12,339 nt of DNA, taken from the NCBI GenBank assembly GCA_021801945.1, contig JAKABE010000058.1, positions 1-12,339 of the forward strand, in the 5' to 3' direction. The DNA is from Acidobacteriota bacterium (GTDB lineage Bacteria; Acidobacteriota; Terriglobia; Terriglobales; Acidobacteriaceae). The position numbers were made by a program, and so were the translations under genes. Shown one piece after another: positions 1 through 6,736 of this stretch (position 1 is its first letter; each line of letters opens with the position of its first letter). The notes under the pieces are model-generated. The model was given only the letters and a program-made list of their open reading frames with translations, searched no databases and was not told the origin of the DNA.

Positions 1-1
1 T

Positions 2-241
2 ACCGATGCGCTGCTTGCGGCGCTGCAAGCGGGCAGGATTCGCGCTGCCCTGGACGTCACCGATCCCGAGCCGCTGCCCGAGGACCATCCGTTGTGGAGT
101 TGCCCCAACCTGCTGCTCACGCCGCATATCGGTGGCTCTACTCCTCAGTTTGCGTCGAACGCCCTGCGCACCGTGGCCGCCGAACTGCGCCGCCACCTGC
201 GGGGCGAGCCGCTGCACAACGTGGTGCAGGCTGCGATCTAA
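2..241 (+). CDS. D-2-hydroxyacid dehydrogenase, C-terminal fragment (cut by window start)
   Basis: The first 79 codons and stop, read from base 2, are the C-terminal end of an NAD-dependent D-isomer-specific 2-hydroxyacid dehydrogenase (phosphoglycerate dehydrogenase / glyoxylate-hydroxypyruvate reductase superfamily). The fragment shows the family pattern G-R-I-R-A-A-L-D-V (about residues 11-19), D-P-E-P-L-P (21-26), then N-L-L-L-T-P-H-I-G-G (36-45). In this family the His of TPHxG (H42 of the fragment) is the catalytic acid/base. The NAD-binding GxGxxG motif and most of the catalytic domain lie outside the window, so the substrate cannot be told. The TAA stop at 239-241 overlaps the TAG stop of the convergent transporter gene. 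The family call is firm; the specific reaction is unknown. Confidence 0.9.
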   Translation, partial: TDALLAALQAGRIRAALDVTDPEPLPEDHPLWSCPNLLLTPHIGGSTPQFASNALRTVAAELRRHLRGEPLHNVVQAAI

Positions 242-810
242 ACGGACTGCGCCACGCTCCGCCAGTCGCGCAATCCCAGGACTGCCAGCAGCACCAGGCC
301 CGCGTAGAGAAGCGCCGTGGCCTGCAGATTCTTGTAGACGTATTCGCCGATGTAGACCACGTCCACAACAATCCACAACCACCAATTGGCGATGTGCTTG
401 CGCGTCTGCCACCAGGTGGCGACCAGCGAGTAACTGGCCAGCGTCGCATCCAAGTGCGGCAGTGCCGCGCCTACGCGCACCATCAGCCAGCCCAGCAGCA
501 CGGAGCCTGCCGCGCCCGCGGTCAACCCCGCCATCCAGCCGCGCACACTGAGCGGTTCCACGCGCACCTCGCCCTCCGCAATCACTCCGCGCCACCAATG
601 CCACCATCCGTAGAGCGTAAAAACGATGAAGAAAACCTGCAGCAGCGCGTCGGAGTCGAGGCGGGCGCGGTAAAAGACGATGAGGTAAATCACGTCGGCG
701 ACCAGCGTGATGGGCCAGCAAATGAGCAGCCGGCGTGTGGTGAGCCAGATGCCAAGCACCGTCGTGATGACGCCCGAGATTTCGAGGCCGTGCGCGGCAA
801 GGTAGCTCAT
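238..810 (-). CDS. pnuC: PnuC-family vitamin transporter, probably PnuT-like (thiamine)
   Basis: A 190-aa, very hydrophobic inner-membrane protein of the PnuC family, which moves vitamins or their nucleosides by facilitated diffusion and relies on phosphorylation inside the cell to trap them. Visible family marks are the aromatic Y-G-W-W-H-W cluster (residues 67-72) and the C-terminal stretch N-W-W-L-W-I-V-V-D-V-V-Y (142-153) leading to K-N-L-Q-A-T-A (160-166) and a final G-L-R-D-W. Hydrophobic blocks at about 10-24, 28-47, 56-73, 90-112, 122-134, 141-157 and 164-181 fit the 7-helix PnuC fold. Its ATG overlaps the kinase stop codon (ATGA), which suggests translational coupling. PnuC members take up nicotinamide riboside (PnuC), riboflavin (PnuX) or thiamine (PnuT). 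The TPP riboswitch heading this operon makes thiamine the best guess; sequence alone does not prove it. Confidence 0.88.
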   Translation of the reverse strand: MSYLAAHGLEISGVITTVLGIWLTTRRLLICWPITLVADVIYLIVFYRARLDSDALLQVFFIVFTLYGWWHWWRGVIAEGEVRVEPLSVRGWMAGLTAGAAGSVLLGWLMVRVGAALPHLDATLASYSLVATWWQTRKHIANWWLWIVVDVVYIGEYVYKNLQATALLYAGLVLLAVLGLRDWRSVAQSV

Positions 811-1985
811 CGGCGGGTTGTCCTCCGCGCAAGCGGCGCCTCGGCCCGGCGCCGCAAGGCAGCCAGCAGTGGGCTCCCGGCGCCGCGAAACCAGCGCGCA
901 TGACCGACCAGCCAGCCATCGTAGGCCATCGCCGCTTTCTCTTCCGAGTGCAGCACGCCCAGAAAGTAGTCCGCCTCAGAGAGCGCGAACTCGGCGTGGC
1001 AGAGCGCCGCCATGGGCGCAAGCGCCGCGGCCTCCTCTTCCGTGAGCGGGCGCACTGCTTCGTAGCCGTCGAGCAGCGCATTGAGATGATCGAAGTGAAT
1101 AGGAACATCGTCAGGGTGCGTGGGATCGTTGACCAGGACAAGCCACTCAACGATGTTGCGCTCGATGGCGTGCGCCAGATCGTGCACGGCGTTCGTGCGG
1201 TCCGCGAGGCCGAAGTCGATGACGGCCGTGGCCTGCGCGGCGTCGCTCGCATCGCTCCAGAAGAGATTCGAGCCGTGCAGATCGTTGTGTGTCCACAACG
1301 GCGCCAGCGCGGGCAAGAGAGGCGCAAGCTCGGCGTGAAACGGAGCCAGTAAATCGAGCGCCTCGTCCGCGCACCGGCGCACGCCGGTGTGATCTGCGAT
1401 CGAAGGCCGCGCGGACAAATACCGGCGCAGCTCAGCTTCAGGATTTTGTGCGGCGAAGATCGTAAAGCTGGCTACCAGGGGGTGCGGCGGGCGGCGCGGA
1501 GCACCGAACCCCACCGCCGCATGATGCAGCCGCGCCAGCGCTTCACCTGCCGCCTGCGCATGATGTGCGCCGCGGAACGGCGTCCATGAGATCGCCTGCT
1601 CATACAAGTCCACGCCCTCGGGGATTTCTTGCACTTCGTAGGTCCACTCACCGGATTCGATGACTGTTTGACCCGATGGCGCGGCAAAAGCCCGCGGCGC
1701 CAGTCTGCCGTGCTCGCGCAGGTGCGCCACGAACCGGTGCTCTTCAAGCAGTCCTTCACGATTGCGAATCGCGCGGCTGTGGCGCTTGATGAAGATCAGG
1801 CCCCCACGCGTGGCAACCACTCCTGCCGCGGAAAACGGTCGCGGGCTGGTGGTCAAGATCTCAGCCGGTCCGTCAAAAGCGGGAAATTCCCGCAGCACAG
1901 CACCTACCTCATCGGGCGTCAGCGGAGGCCAGTCGGGTTCGACCAGCGTGCCGTCCATGCCGTGAGCCTTTGCCTTTGCATTCAC
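807..1985 (-). CDS. APH/choline-kinase-family phosphotransferase, candidate thiamine kinase
   Basis: About 392 aa of the aminoglycoside phosphotransferase / choline kinase fold (APH, PF01636 type). In order: a candidate ATP-anchoring Lys in F-I-K-R-H (K67); a hinge-like E-V-Q-E-I-P-E-G (about 117-124); the catalytic loop T-H-N-D-L-H-G-S-N (H233, D235, N240); and the Mg-binding V-I-D-F-G (D257). All key kinase residues are present, so it looks active. It sits between a TonB-dependent receptor and a PnuC-type carrier in a TPP-riboswitch operon. The inferred role is therefore phosphorylation of imported thiamine to thiamine phosphate, as ThiK (also APH family) does in enterobacteria. The frame stays open back to 2108, inside the receptor gene. 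I chose the GTG at 1985, which has AAAGGA 10 nt upstream and lies 32 nt after the receptor stop. An ATG at 1958 is the alternative. The substrate is not shown by the sequence; homoserine or aminosugar kinases share this fold. Confidence 0.85.
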   Translation of the reverse strand: MNAKAKAHGMDGTLVEPDWPPLTPDEVGAVLREFPAFDGPAEILTTSPRPFSAAGVVATRGGLIFIKRHSRAIRNREGLLEEHRFVAHLREHGRLAPRAFAAPSGQTVIESGEWTYEVQEIPEGVDLYEQAISWTPFRGAHHAQAAGEALARLHHAAVGFGAPRRPPHPLVASFTIFAAQNPEAELRRYLSARPSIADHTGVRRCADEALDLLAPFHAELAPLLPALAPLWTHNDLHGSNLFWSDASDAAQATAVIDFGLADRTNAVHDLAHAIERNIVEWLVLVNDPTHPDDVPIHFDHLNALLDGYEAVRPLTEEEAAALAPMAALCHAEFALSEADYFLGVLHSEEKAAMAYDGWLVGHARWFRGAGSPLLAALRRRAEAPLARRTTRR

Positions 1986-2017
1986 TATGAATTCATCCTT
2001 TACCCGATTGCAAGAGC

Positions 2018-4501
2018 TTAGAAGACGTAATGTGCGTCCAGGCGTACGGTCGTGGGAGCGCCCAGCCAGACAAACGTGTCGCCATAGCTTGCGCCGGTAT
2101 CGGACCAATAGCGATTGTTGGCAATGTTATTGGCGTAGAGGGTGAATGTCACCCGGCCTCCCTCACCTCCAGGTGTGTAACGCGCGCCCAAGTTATAGAC
2201 GTTCCAGGCCGGCACACTCACCTTGTCGTCGCGGGTAGCCTCATTGCGGCTCGCGTAGATCCAACCGGGCATGAGGTGCAGTCCGCGTACATAGGGCACG
2301 GTGAGATCTGCAGACACTGTGGTGCGCAAACGGGGCACATCGATCACCTGCTTGTCATTGAACGCTGGCGTACCCGTGTCCGTTGAAACTGCGCGAATTG
2401 CCGCCGCTGATCCGGAGAGTCGCAGCCAGTTGGATGCCTTTCCTTGGGCATTGAATTCAAAACCATTGTTGGTTTGGCGGCCCTCCGATACAAAGCACAG
2501 GTCGCCAGGCGCCTGAAACTCGCTTGCCGGACAAAAACTGTTTGGAGCTTGGATTACCTTGGGATAGAAGAACGGTGCGCGCATATGGAAGAAATCTGCG
2601 CTAAGCAGAATGCTCTGTCCAGGTTCGTACTTGGCGCCCACCTCAAACTGCCGCGTAAAGTATGGCGCCAGATATTGGCTGCTGTTGTCAACCCAGAAGG
2701 GCCCCTCGGGGCCAAGCGATAGCTGGACGCCGTAATTTGAGTAGAGAGTGACATTCGCAACGGGATGGAACGTGAGGGCGTACTGCGGCATCCAGATCGG
2801 TTTGTCGCTGAATTTGGGCGCACAGGGGTTGGGCGTAGGAGCCGTGCGCGGATTTAAGTCCCCTGCGTCGGCGCATGAAGCATAGAGCGAGTAGTTGTGG
2901 TCGCGTAAAGAATCGTAACGGCCCCCGGCGATGATCTCAATCCGGTCCGGCAGGTGCATCCGCTCCTCGATCACCGCCGACGATTGATGGTTGTCCTCCC
3001 ACAGCCGGCGCGGCCCAGCGGATTGGAGGGGGCTCTCCTGCGGCAGCGGAGTAATGGGCTGATAAATGTTTTCCGATCCCACGTATGCGTATACAGCGCC
3101 GTCCTGCACAATGCCGTCGGGTGAGTAGGGATTGGCTGCCGTGTAGAATCCGGGCAGCTGTACGCTGCGCAGAAAGAGATTCACGCCCGCCGTCAGATCG
3201 TTCATCACGGCTCCCGTGCGCACGTGGCCCGTGACCATGGCCTCAGCCACGGCGTCGATGCGCAGCTCATTTGGATCGCGGTAGTCATACACGCCGTAGG
3301 TCCCGTCCGGACAGAAGAAGTAGACAGGCGCGTTGGGCGTGCCCGGACAGTCAGAAAGGCCCGTCGCGGGATCGATCGCTGCGCCATAGGCGTAGATCAC
3401 ATTGTCTTGGATGAGCGAGTGGCTGAGGCTGGCCTCTGCGAAGGCCAACCACGAGGGCGAGAAGGTGTAGTCGAAGCGGGCGTTGGTATTGAAGGTGTCG
3501 TAGGTGTCGGGCGGACCCCAAGGCTGATCACCCAGCATCGTCGATGTATAAATGCGATGGATGTCCGGCACTAAGGTGCCGCCCAGCAACTGATAGCCGC
3601 TTCCGTCGCGTTCCGTCTTGTGCTGGTACTCGAAGTTGGCGTTCAGCAAGGCCTTGGGCGAGATCTTCCAGTCCGCTGCGCCCGTCCCCACCGCCCGCCA
3701 GCCGTTGGTGTCGATCATGTACGGCATGATTCGTTCGCCCGCCAGATTAATGCGCGCGCCCACCTGTTTCCGGCTGCCAAACAGATGGCCCAGATCGACG
3801 GCGCCGTAGGTCGTCCCGCGCTGATCAGTGGCCAAGTCCATGGCGCGAATGCCGATCGGAGGCTTGGTCACGTAATTGATTAGCCCTCCCGCCGAGGCTA
3901 CGCCGCTTTCCACGCCGGCCAGCCCGTTCAGGATTTCTACGCGCTCTTTGTTTTCGAGCGGCACATCCTGCTCACCGGCGATGGTCATCCCGTCAATCTC
4001 TAGCCCCGTGGCCAGGTCGATGGGAAATCCTCGAATCTGGTAGTCGCCGTAATAACCCACGGGCACATAATCGAAGCTTACGGAGGCGTCGTTCTGCACT
4101 ACGTCGGAGAGCAGCCGCGCAACCTGGTCGTCCATCAGGTCACGCGTCACCACGGTGGCGGAGAGCGGCGCATTCTTTAGCGGCATTCCGCTCAGCGTGC
4201 CCACCGTGACCTGCTGCGGAAGATAGTTGCCGTGTACTGCGCCGAGCACCACCACCGTCGTAGTTGTAGGAGTTAGCTTTTGCGGCGCCGCGGCAGGCGG
4301 CTGAGGTTCAGGCGCCTGCGTGGGCTTCGTTGCAGCTTTTGCTGGGGTAGCCGGAGCCTGATCTCGCTCTTGGCCTTGCGCTTGTTGTTGTGCGTGCGCT
4401 CCCCATGTGGCAGCCAGACAGAGGCACAATACGAGTGTATTCACCGGGAATTGACGGGCGCGCCTGCAGGCTGACGGCGAGAGACGAACGGCTGCTTGCA
4501 T
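2018..4501 (-). CDS. TonB-dependent outer-membrane receptor, probably for thiamine
   Basis: An 827-aa TonB-dependent receptor. A cleavable signal peptide (about 1-37, basic start, L/C/A core, A-H-A before Q) is followed by a Q/P/A-rich linker (38-78), a possible TonB box T-T-V-V-V-L (81-86), the plug domain (about 95-215, including Q-I-R-G-F and V-E-I-L-N-G), and a 22-strand-type barrel ending in H-Y-V-F. The terminal Phe is the usual outer-membrane barrel signature. The overall pattern is closest to FhuA/ferrichrome-type siderophore receptors. The TPP riboswitch directly upstream and the kinase and PnuC carrier downstream point instead to thiamine or a precursor. I chose ATG 4501 because AAGAGGAG lies just upstream and a signal peptide follows. 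The frame is open to 4657, but that extension would translate the riboswitch. Energy would come from TonB/ExbBD; a tonB gene lies at 8016-9053. The receptor call is firm; the substrate is inferred. Confidence 0.92.
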   Translation of the reverse strand: MQAAVRLSPSACRRARQFPVNTLVLCLCLAATWGAHAQQQAQGQERDQAPATPAKAATKPTQAPEPQPPAAAPQKLTPTTTTVVVLGAVHGNYLPQQVTVGTLSGMPLKNAPLSATVVTRDLMDDQVARLLSDVVQNDASVSFDYVPVGYYGDYQIRGFPIDLATGLEIDGMTIAGEQDVPLENKERVEILNGLAGVESGVASAGGLINYVTKPPIGIRAMDLATDQRGTTYGAVDLGHLFGSRKQVGARINLAGERIMPYMIDTNGWRAVGTGAADWKISPKALLNANFEYQHKTERDGSGYQLLGGTLVPDIHRIYTSTMLGDQPWGPPDTYDTFNTNARFDYTFSPSWLAFAEASLSHSLIQDNVIYAYGAAIDPATGLSDCPGTPNAPVYFFCPDGTYGVYDYRDPNELRIDAVAEAMVTGHVRTGAVMNDLTAGVNLFLRSVQLPGFYTAANPYSPDGIVQDGAVYAYVGSENIYQPITPLPQESPLQSAGPRRLWEDNHQSSAVIEERMHLPDRIEIIAGGRYDSLRDHNYSLYASCADAGDLNPRTAPTPNPCAPKFSDKPIWMPQYALTFHPVANVTLYSNYGVQLSLGPEGPFWVDNSSQYLAPYFTRQFEVGAKYEPGQSILLSADFFHMRAPFFYPKVIQAPNSFCPASEFQAPGDLCFVSEGRQTNNGFEFNAQGKASNWLRLSGSAAAIRAVSTDTGTPAFNDKQVIDVPRLRTTVSADLTVPYVRGLHLMPGWIYASRNEATRDDKVSVPAWNVYNLGARYTPGGEGGRVTFTLYANNIANNRYWSDTGASYGDTFVWLGAPTTVRLDAHYVF

Positions 4502-4503
4502 AG

Positions 4504-4512
4504 ACTCCTCTT
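4504..4512 (-). promoter_or_regulatory. Shine-Dalgarno site of the receptor gene, possibly masked
   Basis: The minus strand reads AAGAGGAGT two bases before ATG 4501. This decides the start against the longer open frame from 4657. A C-U-U-C-C-U-C stretch 40 nt upstream (minus 4559-4553) can pair with GAGGAG over 6 bp (one G-U). The region between aptamer and start codon could therefore act as a sequestering expression platform. The site is seen in sequence; the masking is inferred. Confidence 0.6.
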
Positions 4513-4575
4513 GCTTCTTGCTGCTTGAAACAAGGGAACCGTGCCGCAATGTGAGGAAGATGCCCGCTCGGATCA

Positions 4576-4658
4576 GAAAACTTCCCACGCCGGTATTATC
4601 CGGATCGGGTTCGAGGGTATTTCTCAGCCCCACATGGGTGGAGCACCCCTGTTTCAAT
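4576..4658 (-). promoter_or_regulatory. TPP riboswitch (THI element)
   Basis: The minus strand contains the conserved core of the thiamine pyrophosphate aptamer in the right order: GGGGTGC (4649-4643), CTGAGA (4627-4622) running into AATACCC (4621-4615), then GATCCGGATAATACCGG (4606-4590) and GCGTGGGAAG. The hairpin between GGGGTGC and CTGAGA is short (CCACCCATGTGGGG). GAAAC (4655-4651) and GTTTTC (4581-4576) can extend closing stem P1. The element ends 75 nt before the ATG of the TonB-dependent receptor and has no clear intrinsic terminator after it. Control by translation initiation is thus more likely than attenuation. TPP binding normally switches such genes off, so the operon should be on when thiamine is scarce. 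Confidence 0.95.
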
Positions 4659-4672
4659 GTTTAGATTGAAAC
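4651..4672. repeat. 8-bp perfect inverted repeat beside the riboswitch
   Basis: GTTTCAAT (4651-4658) and ATTGAAAC (4665-4672) are perfect inverted copies 6 bp apart. The riboswitch-proximal arm contains the GAAAC that can also form the 5' side of riboswitch stem P1. The other arm overlaps the candidate -10 box. It may be an operator, an alternative RNA hairpin or coincidence; nothing in the sequence decides. Confidence 0.5.
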
Positions 4673-4694
4673 ACCTTCAGCCGGAATATTGCAA
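4665..4694 (-). promoter_or_regulatory. Weak candidate sigma-70 promoter of the thiamine operon
   Basis: On the minus strand TTGCAA (4694-4689, 4/6 to TTGACA) and TTCAAT (4670-4665, 4/6 to TATAAT) are 18 bp apart. The expected transcription start is near 4658, exactly at the 5' side of riboswitch stem P1, and that agreement is the main support. Both boxes are imperfect. Confidence 0.3.
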
Positions 4695-4994
4695 ACTCGC
4701 GCTCCCGGCGCCGCCAAGCCGCGCGTGCATTCGGCCTGGAAGGTGCCTGCACCGAGGGCATTCAGATGGGTCTTGCTGACCAGCCAAGTTTCTGGGCCGG
4801 ACACCCTGAATTGCGTTCAACTCCCAGGTGGGTTATGGTTGCTTCCGAATTAGCCGATCGGCTTAGGCCGCGCTGGTGACGGCCCGCCGAAGCCGCGAGC
4901 TCAATCGTTCTGCCCGGTTCCATGTGACCCGCGCAAAGAGGCGTTGGCGAAGTAAGGTAAGCTTTTCAGGCATAGTGGTATCTTGAGATGGAGC
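4695..4994. other. Non-coding gap between thiamine operon and tRNA-Ser
   Basis: About 300 bp without a credible ORF on either strand. It must hold the promoter of the tRNA-Ser gene. TATCTT at 4979-4984 is at the right distance for a -10 box, but I see no good -35 partner. A 12-bp palindrome (AGCCGATCGGCT, 4852-4863) is within chance expectation for the window size. Confidence 0.5.
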
Positions 4995-5084
4995 GGAAGC
5001 GTGGCCGAGTGGTTGATGGCTCCGGTCTTGAAAACCGGCATACCTGAAAGGGTATCGGGGGTTCGAATCCCTCCGCTTCCGCCA
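4995..5084 (+). tRNA. tRNA-Ser (anticodon UGA)
   Basis: A complete 90-nt class II tRNA. The acceptor stem GGAAGCG pairs with CGCTTCC, followed by discriminator G and encoded CCA. The D-arm region reads TGGCCGAGTGG. The anticodon stem CCGGT/ACCGG encloses CTTGAAA, with anticodon TGA at 5029-5031 (reads UCA). The long variable arm (ATACCTGAAAGGGTAT) is typical of tRNA-Ser. The T arm is GGGGG-TTCGAAT-CCCTC. No second copy of the 3' end is visible nearby, so there is no sign of use as an integration site. Confidence 0.98.
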
Positions 5085-5459
5085 TCAAGCCTTCCTAACA
5101 CGGCGTTTGCCAATTCGTTGGAGCTTTCGTTTTGTGGCCCTTTCGCCAGTCGAGAGAGGCCGCCTCGCGTGCTTTTGTGCGCCCCTCCTCCCTTCCATGA
5201 GGCAGGTTGCTAGTCTATGATGATGAGGCGGGGATCAGGTCTGCATCTATCCCATTGAACCGGATGGAAGCGTAGTTGACCGTTTTTCTGCATTGCGTTT
5301 CCGGGTGAGGTTGGCCAGATGGCCGTTGGCACCCACATCGCGCCGCCGTCACTTTTCAGGAGTGCTTTCGTCGCCTCAAATTTGACCTCGGATTGCCACT
5401 TTGGAGACCAAGGTGCGCGCTACAGCGGTATGAATAAGTCAAACGATTGATTCTAAAGG
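5085..5459. other. Non-coding gap between the two tRNA genes
   Basis: About 375 bp holding no credible ORF or recognisable RNA. The 375-bp spacing, with no processing-style short spacer, suggests that the two tRNAs are separate transcription units. I see no convincing terminator or promoter. Confidence 0.45.
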
Positions 5460-5534
5460 GCGGGAGTAGTTCAGTGGTAGAACGTCAGCTTCCCAAGCTG
5501 AATGTCGCCGGTTCGATCCCGGTCTCCCGCTCCA
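5460..5534 (+). tRNA. tRNA-Gly (anticodon CCC)
   Basis: A 75-nt tRNA. The acceptor stem GCGGGAG pairs with CTCCCGC, followed by discriminator T and encoded CCA. The D arm includes AGTTCAGTGGTAGAA. The anticodon stem TCAGC/GCTGA encloses TTCCCAA, with anticodon CCC at 5492-5494 (reads GGG). The T arm is GCCGG-TTCGATC-CCGGT. All stems pair. Confidence 0.97.
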
Positions 5535-5673
5535 AATCAAGCCGCAGACTCGCAGTGACGATTCCGTGAAAACCAGAACCGATTTGCTGTCTAAGTGAGC
5601 ACGCGTGCCGACTTGCGGGATTCCACGACCAGGCTCACTTGGTGGAAAATTGCCCTGGGGCCGAATAGGGATC

Positions 5674-6720
5674 TCAGTTCAAAAAGAGTGTGCGATAGAG
5701 AGTGTCGCGCTGGGCGGGCTTAAAACCAGCGTCGCGGATGATGCGCCTTAGATCTTCCTCGGTAGTGCAGTTGCTGGTGCCGGCAGCCTTGACTACGTTC
5801 TCTTCGAGCATCACGCTGCCCACGTCGTTGCCGCCGAAGTGGAGGCCTAACTCCAGAACCTTCAAGCCCTGCGTGACCCAACTGGCCTGCAGGTTTTCGA
5901 TGTTATCGAGATAGAGGCGGGAGATGGCCAGCACCTTGAGATACTCGACGCTGGTGGCTTCGTCCCATCCGCGGCCGCCGAGAGCCGTGTTTTTGGGCTG
6001 GAAACTCCAGGGAATGAAGGCGGTGAACCCGCCGGTCTCCTCCTGGAGCCGGCGAACGACTTCAAAGTGGTTGATGCGCTGGTCCATGGTTTCGCCCACG
6101 CCAAACATCATGGTGGCCGTAGTCCTCATGCCAAGCTGGTGCGCGGTGCGGTGGACGCTGACCCAGTCCTCGGTGCGGCACTTGAGCCGCGCGATGCGGA
6201 AGCGCACCTCGTCGTCGAGGAGCTCGGCGCCGCCGCCGGGGATGGAATCGAGGCCGGCGTCGCGCAGGCGGGCGATGGTGGTGCGCAGGTCAAGGCCGGA
6301 GTACTCAGCGATGGCCAGCACCTCAGCAGCCGAAAGACAGTGCAGCCAGATCTGGGGAAAGCGATGTTTAATACCGCGGAAGAGGCGCTCGAACCAATCG
6401 ATCTTGAGATCGGGGTGAATGCCGCCTTGCATGAGCACGCCCGTGCCGCCCATGGCCGCCGTTTCGGCAATCTTGTCGTAGATCGTTTCGAAGTCGAGGA
6501 TGTAGCCCTCGTCCGCGCGCGGCCCTTTGAGTGGCCGATAAAAGGCGCAGAAGGTGCAGTACTCAGTGCAGAAGCTGGTGTAGTTGATGTTGCGATCGAT
6601 GATGTAGGTAACCACACCTTCAGGGTGCAAACGGCGCCGCACCGCGTCAGCCTCGAAGCCCAGGCCAATGAGGTCGGAAGAACGGAAGTGGTCGAGCGCC
6701 TGCTGGCGGGAGATGGACAT
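5674..6720 (-). CDS. mqnC: Cyclic dehypoxanthinyl futalosine synthase (radical SAM, menaquinone pathway)
   Basis: A 348-aa radical SAM enzyme, the full length for the family. In the futalosine route MqnC cyclises dehypoxanthine futalosine on the way to menaquinone, in the cytoplasm. The [4Fe-4S]/SAM motif C-T-E-Y-C-T-F-C (C51, C55, C58) follows N-I-N-Y-T-S-F and precedes A-F-Y-R, as usual in MqnC. Further family marks are M-Q-G-G-I-H-P-D-L, the G-G-G-A-E-L-L turn, F-I-P-W-S-F-Q-P and the C-terminal G-G-N-D-V-G-S-V-M-L-E-E-N-V-V. MqnE (aminofutalosine synthase) is the closest alternative, but the C-terminal motif and the GGIHPDL block favour MqnC. No other mqn gene is in the window, so the pathway is dispersed. 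No Shine-Dalgarno precedes the ATG; an extended -10 box lies 7 nt upstream. Confidence 0.94.
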   Translation of the reverse strand: MSISRQQALDHFRSSDLIGLGFEADAVRRRLHPEGVVTYIIDRNINYTSFCTEYCTFCAFYRPLKGPRADEGYILDFETIYDKIAETAAMGGTGVLMQGGIHPDLKIDWFERLFRGIKHRFPQIWLHCLSAAEVLAIAEYSGLDLRTTIARLRDAGLDSIPGGGAELLDDEVRFRIARLKCRTEDWVSVHRTAHQLGMRTTATMMFGVGETMDQRINHFEVVRRLQEETGGFTAFIPWSFQPKNTALGGRGWDEATSVEYLKVLAISRLYLDNIENLQASWVTQGLKVLELGLHFGGNDVGSVMLEENVVKAAGTSNCTTEEDLRRIIRDAGFKPAQRDTLYRTLFLN

Positions 6721-6727
6721 TGATTCA

Positions 6728-6736
6728 ATTTTATCA
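6728..6736 (-). promoter_or_regulatory. Extended -10 promoter of mqnC
   Basis: The minus strand reads TG-A-TAAAAT (6736-6728), a good extended -10 element, with 7 nt to the mqnC ATG. The start site expected about 7 nt downstream falls on or next to the A of the ATG, giving a leaderless or nearly leaderless mRNA. No clear -35 box is present, which an extended -10 can tolerate. The absence of any Shine-Dalgarno before the ATG agrees with this. Confidence 0.45.

Noticed and set aside
94..903. Long plus-strand open frame (269 codons) and similar frames at 900-1352 and 1629-2021
   Set aside because: They lie opposite the PnuC carrier and kinase genes, whose protein families are clear. The plus-strand translations show no family features and are typical GC-rich shadows.
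4852..4863. 12-bp perfect palindrome AGCCGATCGGCT as an operator
   Set aside because: About three such palindromes are expected by chance in a window of this length, and nothing nearby depends on it.
4995..5534. tRNA genes as integration sites of a genomic island
   Set aside because: No integrase, no repeated tRNA 3' end and no foreign-looking genes are visible near either tRNA.
5593..5640. 8-bp inverted repeat AAGTGAGC / GCTCACTT downstream of mqnC as a terminator
   Set aside because: The 32-nt spacer is too long, there is no U-tract, and the match length is within chance expectation.
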